Shown in pieces: positions 51,731 to 61,447 of a stretch of 63,900 nucleotides of DNA. Source of the DNA: JAKPCT01 sp029553165 (GTDB lineage: Bacteria > Bacillota > UBA4882 > UBA8346); the NCBI GenBank assembly GCA_035359995.1, contig DAORZT010000008.1, forward strand, positions 1 to 63,900, written 5' to 3'. Under the pieces are notes generated by a model. That model was given only the letters and a program-made list of their open reading frames with translations. It was not told the DNA's origin and did no database searches. Made by a program: the position numbers and the translations under genes. Position 1 is the first letter of the stretch. Every line of letters starts with the position of its first letter.

Positions 51731-52893
51731 TCGAGTTCCACCCAAACCGGATTATCTTTACTTCCAGCCCCGCCACTTACCATTACCCAAATGGCCTTCT
51801 CTTTTAATGACAAGGCATCATCCTTACGAATGCAATAGATCTCATTCTTGGTCTTGCTGGTAATATTCGCCGCAAAGAAGATGAGTGTCCCGTCACTTGA
51901 CCAACTGGGGTGTTCATGACTGTCATACTCTGTATAGCGGTAAGTAATCTGCTCCCATGTGTTTGTATGAGTATTTACAACATAGATCAGATGCGGTTGC
52001 CCGGAACCGCTCCATCCTTCTACGGCAAGATGAATCTGATCCGGAGCCCAAGAGGGATTATTCACTTTATAAGGCAAATTAATCATCCGGCTCTGATTTT
52101 GTTTGATATCATAGATCCAAAGCCGGTAACTCCCATCAACATAGGCGACTTGACTCCCATCATGGCTGACCACAGGATTTTGACCGGCTGCGATCATCTG
52201 TATGCTATTTAAGTTATTGAGATTGCTTAAGAAAACTTCTTTTTTACCATTACGGTTTGACTCAAACACAAGGACATTACTATCCTGTGAAACTGACGGA
52301 TGATAAGTATTGGCCAGGCTATTACTGATAATTTGATCCTCTTTCGTCGTTAAATTATAACAATATAAATCTTTCTTCCCTTGTTTATCCGAAGTATAGA
52401 TCAGTTGATTTGGCAATCGAAAGCTTGGTTGGATCTCTGAAGAATTCAAACAACCCAAAATCTTATTTTGTTTCCGGTTTTTTAACTCCAGGCAAAAAAT
52501 TTCTTGTTTATCGGCCGAATTTTCATTTCGGTTGTAAAGGATCGCGCCTGGTAAGGGTTGACTTTGCATCACTAATACTACCGGATCCTTCTTCCCAACA
52601 TGCCTAACCGTCAATTCCTTCGGTTGATACCAATCACGTTGTAGTTTGACCTGATACTGACCCGGTGGTAATACTTCAAAGCAAAAACTGCCATTCAAAT
52701 CACTGACTGTCACTAACCCATTGCCAAAATCAATCGTAACACCGGGAATACCCGCTTGGGTCTGACCATCAACAACTCTTCCGACAAGGTCACCCTGCAT
52801 TGGTTTTGGCAGATGATCTTTACCGAGGCACCCACCCAAAAATACAGCAATAAGCATATACACTATAATACTTTTATTTAACATCTTTTCCAT
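51727..52893 (-). CDS. Lipoprotein with CarboxypepD_reg-like domain and TolB-type beta-propeller
   Basis: 388 residues. A lipoprotein signal with lipobox FLGGCLG (Cys near residue 22) is followed by a carboxypeptidase regulatory-like beta-sandwich (GDLVGRVVDGQTQAGIPGVTIDF; NGSFCFEVLPPGQYQVKL) and a WD40/TolB propeller of PD40-type repeats (QPSFRLPNQLIYTSDKQGKKDLYCYNL; HPSVSQDSNVLVFESNRNGKKEVFLSNL; HPSWSSDGTLIFFAANITSKTKNEIYCI). It is a membrane-anchored surface or periplasmic protein, role unknown. The start has a poor ribosome site; ATG at 52884 is an alternative. Confidence 0.85.
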   Translation of the reverse strand: MEKMLNKSIIVYMLIAVFLGGCLGKDHLPKPMQGDLVGRVVDGQTQAGIPGVTIDFGNGLVTVSDLNGSFCFEVLPPGQYQVKLQRDWYQPKELTVRHVGKKDPVVLVMQSQPLPGAILYNRNENSADKQEIFCLELKNRKQNKILGCLNSSEIQPSFRLPNQLIYTSDKQGKKDLYCYNLTTKEDQIISNSLANTYHPSVSQDSNVLVFESNRNGKKEVFLSNLNNLNSIQMIAAGQNPVVSHDGSQVAYVDGSYRLWIYDIKQNQSRMINLPYKVNNPSWAPDQIHLAVEGWSGSGQPHLIYVVNTHTNTWEQITYRYTEYDSHEHPSWSSDGTLIFFAANITSKTKNEIYCIRKDDALSLKEKAIWVMVSGGAGSKDNPVWVELD

Positions 52894-52965
52894 ATATTAG
52901 TGTTTCGGTGGATTACTTTAATTTTCCTTTTAAATGAATAATTGTTACTAAATGTTTACATAGAT

Positions 52966-52990
52966 TAAAAAACTGCCTAAACGGCAGTTT
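52966..52990 (-). terminator. Intrinsic terminator after the DUF4870 gene
   Basis: An AACTGCC/GGCAGTT stem followed by TTTTTTAAT on the minus strand. Confidence 0.75.
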
Positions 52991-53108
52991 TCGGTTTAAT
53001 AATTCGATGAATAATTACCAGTCCAGTATCATACCAAAAAGTAACCCGGTTCACTTCCTTCAACTCCTTACCTTAACACTTGAATCCTTGTTACTATTAT
53101 AATACAGT

Positions 53109-53438
53109 TTACTCCATCACTCCATAAGCTAAATCATAAATCACCGGAATTTTAAATTTCTCACCTTGAAAACATCTGAACGCAAGCAGCAAAGTAAAAA
53201 TGAACCAGACAATAAGCAATGCTTTGTTAATCAAAACCCCAAAGAACGGAATTATATACAAAAGCCCACCGCCAACCAGATAAAAGACTGTACCGCAAAT
53301 CCCCAAAAATAAAGCCTGATACCCATGAAACCTTAAGAAACGATCCTTCTTATACATTGTCAGAACCAGCAGAAGACTAAATGGCCAAAACAAATAAGAA
53401 AAGGCTGCCAACAACCGGTATTCGTGAGTAATCGTCAT
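53109..53438 (-). CDS. DUF4870/TIC20-like small membrane protein
   Basis: 109 residues, three to four membrane segments (AAFSYLFWPFSLLLVLTMY; ALFLGICGTVFYLVGGGLLYI; KALLIVWFIFTLLLAF). The RFHGYQALFLGI stretch (phe-his-gly-x-Q-A) is the DUF4870 hallmark. Function unknown. I use ATG at 53438 with GGAGAGGTG 8 bases upstream; the frame is open to 53462. Confidence 0.82.
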   Translation of the reverse strand: MTITHEYRLLAAFSYLFWPFSLLLVLTMYKKDRFLRFHGYQALFLGICGTVFYLVGGGLLYIIPFFGVLINKALLIVWFIFTLLLAFRCFQGEKFKIPVIYDLAYGVME

Positions 53439-53516
53439 CACCAAATCACCTCTCCTAAGCAATTTATTCCAATTACATAGGAAGTATTCCTAACCCTTTT
53501 CCCTGCTAATGATCAC

Positions 53517-53547
53517 ATAAAAAAGCTGTTGCCTCTGCAACAGCTTT
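53517..53547 (-). terminator. Intrinsic terminator after the sugar isomerase gene
   Basis: An AAAGCTGTTGC/GCAACAGCTTT stem with a 4-base loop, then TTTTTTATG on the minus strand, right after the 53570 stop. Confidence 0.85.
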
Positions 53548-53569
53548 CGCACTTGAGAAAAAATATCAA

Positions 53570-54382
53570 TTATACTTCTTTCAAATAACGCTCAATTGTC
53601 GAAATAAAATGTGGGAAAACGACACCCGGTTCTTCAATATCCGGATTCCATTTTTTGACCCATTCCAGCGACAACCAGCCGGTATAACCGATTGCTTTTA
53701 GAGCTTTCAAAGCCTCTTTGATTGGGACATCGCCCGTACCAAGAATACAATACTTCAATTGGCCGTGAAGTAACTGTGAGTCTTTAATATGAACATACTT
53801 GATTAATTGTCCCAATCGCGCAGTTGTCAGTTGGGGTTCTTCATTAAAGAAACGATATGGATGATGGAGATCCCAAAGAACTCCGACGTTTGGTTCAGCT
53901 ACTTCCTCAAGTAAATCGGCTAATAACTTACTGTCTGCCAAGTGACCGTTGGTTTCGATTAACACAGTCACCCCTTGTTGCCCGGCTTTTTGACCCAGTA
54001 ATTTTAGGCCTTCGCTAACCTGCGACTTTGGAAATGGTTTAAATCCAGGCTCCGGGTTGGTATCACCTAAAACTCTTACAAATGGAACTCCCATTTGCGA
54101 CGCCAAAGTAATATATTCTTCGCCAATTTTGAGCGCTGCTTCAAAATCAGCTTCGTGTAAATAACAAGCAGAGGTTAAGCAAGAGATTGTTAAACCAAGT
54201 TCGTTCAGGTGTTTGATTGTAACATTAAGTTGATCACCAACAAGCTGGGGCGCTTTTGGTAAATACATCTGATGTTCAATTCCTCGTAATTCGATCCCGT
54301 CATAACCTAAATCTTTAGCCGTTGCTACAGTCTCGTTCCAACTCCAGTCAGGACATCCCAATGTTGAAAAAGCAAGCTTCAT
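53570..54382 (-). CDS. Sugar phosphate isomerase/epimerase family TIM-barrel protein
   Basis: 270 residues, AP-endonuclease-2/xylose-isomerase-like barrel (IolE/IolI type). Opens LAFSTLGCPDWSWNETVATAKDLGYDGIELRG. Likely metal ligands are Glu in VLIETNG, Asp/His in WDLHHP, His in YVHIKDS and Glu in LSLEW. Substrate unknown; inositol or ketosugar isomerisation is typical. ATG after GGAGGTGAT. It follows argG on the same strand with a 98-base gap, so it may be read through from the arginine operon. Confidence 0.88.
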   Translation of the reverse strand: MKLAFSTLGCPDWSWNETVATAKDLGYDGIELRGIEHQMYLPKAPQLVGDQLNVTIKHLNELGLTISCLTSACYLHEADFEAALKIGEEYITLASQMGVPFVRVLGDTNPEPGFKPFPKSQVSEGLKLLGQKAGQQGVTVLIETNGHLADSKLLADLLEEVAEPNVGVLWDLHHPYRFFNEEPQLTTARLGQLIKYVHIKDSQLLHGQLKYCILGTGDVPIKEALKALKAIGYTGWLSLEWVKKWNPDIEEPGVVFPHFISTIERYLKEV

Positions 54383-54480
54383 ACCATCACCTCCGGAAAA
54401 ATATATGAACTAACACTTGATCGAATTCTTAATTATTCTTTCGGTTTATTAACCTTAAATCTTCAATAGTTTTCGATTTA

Positions 54481-55698
54481 CTATTTATTCAATGATTGTT
54501 CCAAAGTTGCCTGGACTTTCATTGGTAAACCAAACAGGTTAATAAAGCCTTCGGCATCCTTTTGATTGTAAACTTCATCAGCTCCAAATGTTGCCAAATT
54601 CTCTTGATAAAGTGAATAACGGGATTTACGTCCAACAGCCTGAACACTGCCTTTATATAATTTGACTTTAACCGAACCGGTAACCCGTTCCTGCGTCTTA
54701 TCAATAAAAGCATCAAGCGCTGCTTTCAATGGAGTAAACCATTGACCGTTATAGACCAGTTCAGCATACCGGCCGCCAATCATTTGTTTATAGTGTAAAG
54801 TGTCACGGTCAAGGCAAATTGTCTCCAAAGCATGATGTGCTTCATAAAGAATCGTACCACCCGGAGTTTCATAAACACCACGTGACTTCATCCCGACCAG
54901 ACGGTTCTCGACAATATCAACCCGCCCGATACCATGTTTTCCACCTAATTCATTGAGCTTAAAGATTAAGGCCACCGGATCATAACCCTGACCATTTATC
55001 GCTACCGGAACACCTTTTTCAAAATCAATGGTGATAATTTCAGCCTGATCTGGTGCTTTTTCCGGGGAAACAGTATAGATAAACATATCATCATTATACT
55101 CATTCCAGGGTTCTTCTAAGATACCACCCTCGTAACTAATATGCCATAAATTACGATCCATGGAGTAAGGCTTTGCCTTAGTAACCGGTACCGGGATACC
55201 ACGTTTTTCAGCATAGTCAATTGCTTCCTCACGTGATTTAATGTTCCATTCACGCCAAGGAGCAATGATCTTCAGATCCGGCTTTAATGCTTTAAAAGTT
55301 AACTCGAATCGGACCTGATCATTACCTTTTCCGGTTGCGCCATGAGCTACTGCGTCAGCACCCTCTTTGATGGCAATCTCGACATGACGTTTGGCAATAA
55401 CCGGCCGCGCCACCGAAGTCCCCATCAAATACTTACCTTCATAAATCGCTCCTGATTTCAGCATTGGATAAATGAAATCAGTAACAAATTCATGTTTTAA
55501 ATCTTCGATATAGATCTTGCTGGCACCGGTTTTAATCGCTTTTTCTTTTAACGGTTCCAACTCTTCGCCTTGACCGACATCAGCCGCATAAGCAATAACT
55601 TCGCAACCATCATAGTTCTCTTTGAGCCAGGGGATAATTATTGATGTGTCTAAACCACCCGAATAAGCTAAAACTACTTTCTTGACACGTTGTTCCAA
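54481..55698 (-). CDS. argG: Argininosuccinate synthase
   Basis: 405 residues. The ATP PP-motif is LAYSGGLDTSIIIPWLKE at the N-terminus, followed by AHGATGKGNDQVRFEL, KAKPYSMDRNLWHISYEGG and GVYETPGGTILYEAHHALE. It joins citrulline and aspartate with ATP to argininosuccinate. TTG start after GGGAGG (ATG not available); last of the arginine genes here. No argF or argH is in the window. Confidence 0.97.
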   Translation of the reverse strand: MEQRVKKVVLAYSGGLDTSIIIPWLKENYDGCEVIAYAADVGQGEELEPLKEKAIKTGASKIYIEDLKHEFVTDFIYPMLKSGAIYEGKYLMGTSVARPVIAKRHVEIAIKEGADAVAHGATGKGNDQVRFELTFKALKPDLKIIAPWREWNIKSREEAIDYAEKRGIPVPVTKAKPYSMDRNLWHISYEGGILEEPWNEYNDDMFIYTVSPEKAPDQAEIITIDFEKGVPVAINGQGYDPVALIFKLNELGGKHGIGRVDIVENRLVGMKSRGVYETPGGTILYEAHHALETICLDRDTLHYKQMIGGRYAELVYNGQWFTPLKAALDAFIDKTQERVTGSVKVKLYKGSVQAVGRKSRYSLYQENLATFGADEVYNQKDAEGFINLFGLPMKVQATLEQSLNK

Positions 55699-55772
55699 TT
55701 TAATTCCTCCCAATCTTGATTATTATATTGTGTTAAGTAATAATTAATTATCATACCAAAAAAGCGTTGGCT

Positions 55773-56957
55773 TTAAAACTTAGCCAAGACATTCTTCATA
55801 ATCTGCAAACCGGCTTCTAAATCATCCTCAGTAATATTTAAAGCCGGAAGGATTCTTAAAGCGGTTTCAGTCACTGCATTAACGATCAATCCCGCTTCAA
55901 GGCAAGCTAGCATCACTTGTTTACTGGGAATCGTCAGCTCAAGGGCTAACATTAACCCTAACCCACGACTGCTCTTAATAACCGGCAATTCATTCTTCCA
56001 ACTCTCCCAAGTATCTTGAATGTACTTGCCCTTTCGGACTACTTCCGCCATTAAACCTGGTTGTTGCAATAATTTGAGGGTTACCATTCCGGCAGCAAAA
56101 GCCATTCCCCCTCCTCCGATCGTAGTACTGTGATCTCCAGGGGTAAAAAGGTTCGCTTTCTGATTTACCAACAATGCTCCAAACGGAACTCCACCGCCTA
56201 AACTCTTGGCTAACGTTACCACATCAGGTTGAAAACCAAAATGCTCATAAGCAAAGTATTTACCGGTCCGTCCTAACCCAGTCTGAACCTCATCGACAAT
56301 AAAGAGTAAGTCCTTCTCCTGACAAAGCTTGATCAATCCGGCAATAAACTCCGGAGTTGCAGGTGTGACACCGCCCTCACCTTGTACTAACTCTAACATA
56401 ATTGCACAGGTCTGATCGGTTACTGCCGCTTCCCAAGCACTAAGGTTATTATACTCGGCATAGACAAAACCAGGGACAACCGGTTGAAAGCTTTCCTGAT
56501 ATTTTGGCTGTCCTGTCGCTGATAATGCTCCTAAAGTACGCCCATGAAAAGACTGTTTTGCTGTAATAATTTCAAATTTTCCACCCAGCTTGGTCTTGCC
56601 ATATTTACGTGCTAATTTGATTGCCGCTTCATTGGCTTCAGCACCGCTATTGCAGAAAAAAACCTGTTCATAACCGCTTAACTTGATTAACTCTTCCGCC
56701 AATTGCACTTGCTCTTCCAGATAAAAATAATTCGACATATGAAGAATTTTTCCCGCTTGTTCCTGCAAAGCTTTGGTAATCTCCGGATGAGAATGCCCAT
56801 AATTGGCAACCGAGATTCCGGTTAAAAAATCAATGTATTCCTTGCCATCAGCGTCCCAAACCCGTGAACCAATCCCTTTACTGATGGTTACCGGTAATCT
56901 GGCTACGTTATTCATGACCACTTTTTTACCGATTTCAACAAACGTTTGATTATTCAT
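55773..56957 (-). CDS. argD: Acetylornithine aminotransferase
   Basis: 394 residues of the class III PLP aminotransferases. GVDYIDFLTGISVANYGHSHPEI-type N-terminal region, FFCNSGAEANEAAIKLARKYG, FHGRTLGALSATGQ and the PLP-lysine region LAKSLGGGVPFGAL. It converts N-acetylglutamate semialdehyde to N-acetylornithine. ATG at 56957 follows GGAG 8 bases upstream; the open frame reaches 57071 but would overlap argB. Confidence 0.96.
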   Translation of the reverse strand: MNNQTFVEIGKKVVMNNVARLPVTISKGIGSRVWDADGKEYIDFLTGISVANYGHSHPEITKALQEQAGKILHMSNYFYLEEQVQLAEELIKLSGYEQVFFCNSGAEANEAAIKLARKYGKTKLGGKFEIITAKQSFHGRTLGALSATGQPKYQESFQPVVPGFVYAEYNNLSAWEAAVTDQTCAIMLELVQGEGGVTPATPEFIAGLIKLCQEKDLLFIVDEVQTGLGRTGKYFAYEHFGFQPDVVTLAKSLGGGVPFGALLVNQKANLFTPGDHSTTIGGGGMAFAAGMVTLKLLQQPGLMAEVVRKGKYIQDTWESWKNELPVIKSSRGLGLMLALELTIPSKQVMLACLEAGLIVNAVTETALRILPALNITEDDLEAGLQIMKNVLAKF

Positions 56958-56997
56958 CTCCAGCACTCCTGTATCACAAACTCTGTATCCTATTTTG

Positions 56998-57879
56998 TTA
57001 GACCACCATCGTCCCAATCCCTTTATCAGTAAGGATCTCCAGCAACATCGAATGTAGTTGGCGTCCATCAATGATATGGGTCCTTCTTACTCCGCTTTGT
57101 AAGGCTTTGATACATGCTTCGACTTTCGGGATCATTCCACCGTCAATTTTGCCTTCATTGATCATCTGATAAGCACGGTCCACCTTCAAGGCAGAGATTA
57201 AACTTGATTTATCATTATAGTCTTCAAAAATACCTTCAACATCAGTAAGCATAATCAATTTCTCTGCCTTTAAGGCAGCTGCCAACTCACCGGCAGCAGT
57301 ATCAGCATTAATATTGTAACTGACTCCGTCACTACCCACCCCAATTGAGGAGATAACCGGGATGTAACCATTATCAATCAACTCATTTAAGATTGCAGTA
57401 TTAATATCCGCAACTTCACCGACAAATCCGATATCCGGGATTTCTCCCTGATAATCACTGGGCATGGTCGGGATCGTCTTCCGGGCCAGGATCAGATTGG
57501 CATCTTGACCGGATAACCCTACTGCTTTACCACCAATCAGATTAAGCTGACTGACAATCTCCTTATTCAACTTACCGACCAAAACCATCTGGACTATTTC
57601 CATTGTTTCGGCATCGGTCACCCGCAATCCTTGTACAAATTGCGATTGCTTCCCGACCCGTTTTAACATCTGATTGATCTCCGGTCCGCCTCCATGGATC
57701 AATACCGGGTTAACACCCAAAAATTTTAGCAAGACAACATCTTGCATCACACCTTTTTTGAGTTCTTCATTGATCATCGCGTTCCCGCCGTATTTAATCA
57801 CAAAGGTCTTCCCATAAAAGGTACGGATATATGGTACTGCTTCAACCAGCACATTAGCCTTGGCAATCAACGATTCCAT
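56998..57879 (-). CDS. argB: Acetylglutamate kinase
   Basis: 293 residues. TFVIKYGGNAM, PVLIHGGGPEINQML, VGLSGQDANL and the substrate/nucleotide region INADTAAGELAAALKAEKLIMLTDVEGIF are complete. It phosphorylates N-acetylglutamate with ATP, the usual arginine feedback point. ATG after GGAGTG. Cotranscribed with argJ (21-base gap) and argD. Confidence 0.97.
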   Translation of the reverse strand: MESLIAKANVLVEAVPYIRTFYGKTFVIKYGGNAMINEELKKGVMQDVVLLKFLGVNPVLIHGGGPEINQMLKRVGKQSQFVQGLRVTDAETMEIVQMVLVGKLNKEIVSQLNLIGGKAVGLSGQDANLILARKTIPTMPSDYQGEIPDIGFVGEVADINTAILNELIDNGYIPVISSIGVGSDGVSYNINADTAAGELAAALKAEKLIMLTDVEGIFEDYNDKSSLISALKVDRAYQMINEGKIDGGMIPKVEACIKALQSGVRRTHIIDGRQLHSMLLEILTDKGIGTMVV

Positions 57880-57900
57880 CTCAAAACACTCCTTTTAATA

Positions 57901-59103
57901 TCAGGTCCGATAACTTCCATTAATCTTCACATAATCATATGAAAAATCACAAGTCCAAACAGTAGCTGCCGCGTTACCTGCTCCTATCTCTAACCGAATG
58001 ACAATATCATGCTGGGAGAGGATTGTTTTGGCCTTTGCTTCATCAAAGACGATCCCAACACCATTTTGATAGACCAGTAAATCCCCTAAAGCAATACTGA
58101 CCTGATCCGGATCGAAATCAACTCCCGAATAACCGGCAGCACATAAGATCCGCCCCCAGTTAGCATCTTCACCGAAGAGGGCTGTCTTGACCAGACTGGA
58201 AGTAGCAATTGATTTGGCAATAGTGACCGCATCGTGCTCGTTCTTTGCCCCATTAACCTGGATTTCAATAAATTTCGTAGCCCCCTCACCGTCACGGGCT
58301 AACATTTTTGCAAGTTCAAGACAGACATACTCTAAGGCCGCCACAAATTGGGAATAGGCTTTATCTACCTGATCAATAATTTTATTCCCGGCCATCCCAT
58401 TTGCAAGGACAAACAAGGAATCATTAGTACTGGTATCACCATCAACAGTAACCCGGTTGAAAGAAAGGTCACAGGCACGGCTTAAAGCTTTCTGTAACAG
58501 TGGTTGTTCAATCGCCACGTCCGTTGTAATAAACCCAAGCATTGTCGCCATATTCGGATGAATCATCCCCGAACCTTTGGCAATACCACCAATAGTAACT
58601 ATAGTACCTTCCAGTTCGAACTCAACGGCAACTTCTTTCATAAACGTATCTGTAGTCATGATCGCAGTTGCTGCCGCAACACTTCCTTGCTTCGAAAGGA
58701 TATCTTTATGAACCGAAAGGGCAGTAACTATCTTTTCAACCGGCAACGGTACTCCAATAACACCGGTGGATGCGACTAACACCTGTTCGGCAGCGATATT
58801 CAAATAATCTGCTGCTGCCTGACACATTGTAACGGCAATTTCGTCACCAATCGGTCCCACACATGCATTCGCATTACCACTATTAACAATAATCGCTTGC
58901 GCTTCACCATTTTGTAGATGTTGCTTAGAGATTGCGATTGGAGCGGCCTGCACTTTATTTTTGGTGAAGACAGCAGCGGCTTTCGCCGGGACTTCCGAAG
59001 CAATGATTGCCAAGTCTGGGGTCCCGGTTTTTTTAATTCCGCAAGCAATACCACCTGCTAAATATCCTTTAGGAGCGGTAACTCCTCCAGCGATCTGTTT
59101 CAT
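57901..59103 (-). CDS. argJ: Bifunctional ornithine acetyltransferase/N-acetylglutamate synthase
   Basis: 400 residues. The N-terminal GGVTAPKGYLAGGIACGIKK and the self-cleavage site region HPNMATMLGFITTDV (cut before the Thr nucleophile) are intact, with VDGDTSTNDSLFVLANG after it. It recycles the acetyl group from N-acetylornithine to glutamate. ATG at 59103 with GGAAGGAA upstream; a GTG one codon earlier is the alternative. Second gene of the operon. Confidence 0.97.
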   Translation of the reverse strand: MKQIAGGVTAPKGYLAGGIACGIKKTGTPDLAIIASEVPAKAAAVFTKNKVQAAPIAISKQHLQNGEAQAIIVNSGNANACVGPIGDEIAVTMCQAAADYLNIAAEQVLVASTGVIGVPLPVEKIVTALSVHKDILSKQGSVAAATAIMTTDTFMKEVAVEFELEGTIVTIGGIAKGSGMIHPNMATMLGFITTDVAIEQPLLQKALSRACDLSFNRVTVDGDTSTNDSLFVLANGMAGNKIIDQVDKAYSQFVAALEYVCLELAKMLARDGEGATKFIEIQVNGAKNEHDAVTIAKSIATSSLVKTALFGEDANWGRILCAAGYSGVDFDPDQVSIALGDLLVYQNGVGIVFDEAKAKTILSQHDIVIRLEIGAGNAAATVWTCDFSYDYVKINGSYRT

Positions 59104-59153
59104 CACTTGATTCCTTCCTTATATCTTAGTTCTCTAAAAATATTATTCAACAA

Positions 59154-60194
59154 TCACGGATATACCGGCCATTGTACTAATCCCATCGTTTCAGGAAGAT
59201 CGCACATCAGGTTCATATTTTGAACCGCTTGCCCCGATGCCCCTTTTACCATATTGTCAATCACCGAAATCACAATCAACTGATTGGTGCGTTCATCAAC
59301 CCGGACTCCGAGGTGACAACAGTTAGTTCCTACAACTCCTTTAATATCCGGCAATCCCGGAGCTTTGATTAATTTTACAAACGGCTCTCCCTTATATGTA
59401 TCCATTATAATTGCTTCTGCCTCACTGGTAGTAATTAATTTCGTGAGGGTCAGATGTAAAGTGCTTAAAATCCCCCGTGCAATTGGTAGTAAATGTGGAG
59501 TGAATGAGACTTTAGTCTCCCTGCCGCCAAGAAAGCTTAATTCCTGTTCAATCTCCGGCGTATGACGATGTAACGGCACACCGTAAGCTTTAAAGTTACC
59601 GAACAGTTCGGGATAGATATAACCCAACTCCGCTTTCCGTCCGGCACCAGATACTCCTGACTTGGAGTCAGCAATGATCAACGAACTATCGATGACTCCG
59701 GCTTTGATAAACGGATAACAGCCTAAAATAATACTGGTTGGATAACAACCTGGATTGCCAACAACCTGTGCATTACGAATCTCTTTACGATAGAGCTCCG
59801 GCAATCCATAAGAAGCTGCTTTCGTAAGCTCTGGCTGGCAATGTTGATGTTTATAATAGGTTTCAAAGGTTCGGTAATCGCGGAAACGAAAATCCGAACC
59901 TAAATCAATCACTTTTTGACCACGTTCCAGTAACGCCGGAGCCAGATTCATTGCTACACCGTGCGGAACCGCCAGAAATACGACATCACAACCGGCAACC
60001 GCATCCGGTGAATCGGAACCACTAAAAGTTGGCCCGTCCCATCCAGTAAAATTAGGGTAGATCTCCTCCAACTTCTTTCCATCATTACTACGTGAGGTAA
60101 TGGCAGTTATCTCAGCTTCCGGATGTCCAGCTAAAATACGAATTAATTCTCCGCCTGTATATCCGGTTGCACCAATAATACCGATTTTAACCAT
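59154..60194 (-). CDS. argC: N-acetyl-gamma-glutamyl-phosphate reductase
   Basis: 346 residues. NADP-binding GATGYTGGELIRIL, the active-site Cys in VGNPGCYPTSIILGCYP, SGVSGAGRKAEL and HRHTPEIEQEL. It reduces N-acetylglutamyl phosphate to the semialdehyde. ATG after AAGGAG. First gene of argC-argJ-argB-argD-argG, preceded by a promoter and an ARG-box-like operator. Confidence 0.97.
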   Translation of the reverse strand: MVKIGIIGATGYTGGELIRILAGHPEAEITAITSRSNDGKKLEEIYPNFTGWDGPTFSGSDSPDAVAGCDVVFLAVPHGVAMNLAPALLERGQKVIDLGSDFRFRDYRTFETYYKHQHCQPELTKAASYGLPELYRKEIRNAQVVGNPGCYPTSIILGCYPFIKAGVIDSSLIIADSKSGVSGAGRKAELGYIYPELFGNFKAYGVPLHRHTPEIEQELSFLGGRETKVSFTPHLLPIARGILSTLHLTLTKLITTSEAEAIIMDTYKGEPFVKLIKAPGLPDIKGVVGTNCCHLGVRVDERTNQLIVISVIDNMVKGASGQAVQNMNLMCDLPETMGLVQWPVYP

Positions 60195-60245
60195 TTCTTT
60201 AGTCTCCTTGATAGTTATTCCTGTTATTGGTTAATATATTTTATA

Positions 60246-60274
60246 ATTATACATAATTATCACGTACAATTCAA
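60246..60274 (-). promoter_or_regulatory. Promoter of the arginine operon
   Basis: Minus-strand TTGAAT (60269-60274) and TATAAT (60246-60251) with a 17-base spacer, 52 bases before the argC start. Confidence 0.7.
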
Positions 60275-60321
60275 GATAAAAATATGTTAATTAATAATAT
60301 TTTTCTGTTGTTTTGCGAACA

Positions 60322-60355
60322 TTGCATTATTGAATGAATAATGCATATTTATACA
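60322..60355. promoter_or_regulatory. ARG-box-like operator region upstream of argC
   Basis: TGCATATTTATACA (60342-60355) agrees at 13 of 14 positions with the arginine repressor half-site pair TGMATWWWWATKCA, and it adjoins the perfect palindrome GCATTATT-GAATG-AATAATGC (60324-60344). Two adjacent boxes are typical for an ArgR/AhrC hexamer. It lies about 50 bases upstream of the -35. Confidence 0.5.
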
Positions 60356-60445
60356 TTATGTTGTGCGTTTGCTGTTCCCATTCAACCTGTTCAAGCAGTT
60401 ATTAAAGGATAAACTAAATAAATATTCATTATTTACTTTGTTTAA

Positions 60446-60472
60446 AAATAAAAACCTGGATCTAATCCAGGC
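60446..60472 (-). terminator. Intrinsic terminator after the TIR module
   Basis: A CCTGGA/TCCAGG hairpin followed by TTTTTATTTTTAAA on the minus strand, about 30 bases after the 60503 stop. Confidence 0.75.
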
Positions 60473-60502
60473 AGTAAGAGGTATTAATACGATAAAGAGG
60501 CT

Positions 60503-61390
60503 TTAAACATTATTAATCTCTGTGGCAGCTTGTTGCATCTGCCGAATCCAGGACGCCCGCACTTCGGGATCGATCAATTGCTTGTTACGCTGATAACGGA
60601 TCATAAAAAAACCGTCCGGAGCTAACATACTCAATACCAATTCATGATTGATCGGGCCTTCATCCTCATACTGAGTTTCAATAATTGAATATTCTTCAGT
60701 TTCAGCAATAATCTCTCCCAATACTAATTCCTGTTCAAGATAAATCCGGTTATGTTCAGCGATCGACTCTGCCGCCATCTCCTCAAAATAGTCAATAGTA
60801 AACTTCTCTGTATTTTCATATTTATAAAACTCGTCTTTTGGATAATAACCAATAAATTCACTGTCACGATAAACCTTATATGTTGCTGGTTGATAATTAT
60901 TCAAATCAAAATGTTTGCTAAACCGTTGCATCTTTTCGAAAAACTGCGCCCGTTCCGGTACAACCGCTTCTGCACCTGGTAAAATCTCACCCTGCTTGTC
61001 TAAATAAACAACACTATAAGGCGCATATCTGGTAATCCAGAGCTGACCATCTTCGATACTAACCTCAACATAATAACTAGTCAGATTATTCAGTTTTTCA
61101 TCCCGTTCATCATCACTGTTAATACAGGTATACAGGTGTTTTCTGGTATATGTAAAAACCACTTCATCTTCAAATAAATCCAGTACTTCCAGATCAATAA
61201 TTTCAGAGCTAATCTCGTAAATTTGAAACAGCATCTGCAATTGAAAACGATTCAAAAATGACATATTGCGTTGATCAGGATGAAACAACTCCGTCAGTTG
61301 CTCTTCATCCTTTTCAACATACGCCTGTTCTAATCGCTTGATAAAATTAGCAATCAGATCTTGGAACATTACTAACCTGTCTGTTGTCAT
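60503..61390 (-). CDS. Unknown acidic protein, possible NTF2-like N-terminus
   Basis: 295 residues, no signal peptide or membrane segment, strongly acidic (EDEEQL, EEMAAESIAEHN, AETEEYSIIETQYEDEG). The N-terminal 130 residues (FIKRLEQAYVEKDEEQLTELFHPDQRNM, then beta strands with YYVEVSIEDGQLWITRY) have the helix-then-sheet layout of an NTF2/SnoaL-like domain, which is only a guess. The gene lies 57 bases after the TIR protein gene on the same strand and before a terminator, so it is probably its operon partner. ATG at 61390 (GGAGG 10 bases upstream); TTG at 61396 is possible. Confidence 0.75.
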   Translation of the reverse strand: MTTDRLVMFQDLIANFIKRLEQAYVEKDEEQLTELFHPDQRNMSFLNRFQLQMLFQIYEISSEIIDLEVLDLFEDEVVFTYTRKHLYTCINSDDERDEKLNNLTSYYVEVSIEDGQLWITRYAPYSVVYLDKQGEILPGAEAVVPERAQFFEKMQRFSKHFDLNNYQPATYKVYRDSEFIGYYPKDEFYKYENTEKFTIDYFEEMAAESIAEHNRIYLEQELVLGEIIAETEEYSIIETQYEDEGPINHELVLSMLAPDGFFMIRYQRNKQLIDPEVRASWIRQMQQAATEINNV

Positions 61391-61447
61391 TATCAAAAAA
61401 CCTCCACTTGATTAATCATTTTTACTTTAGTGTTGGAAAAGACTAAT

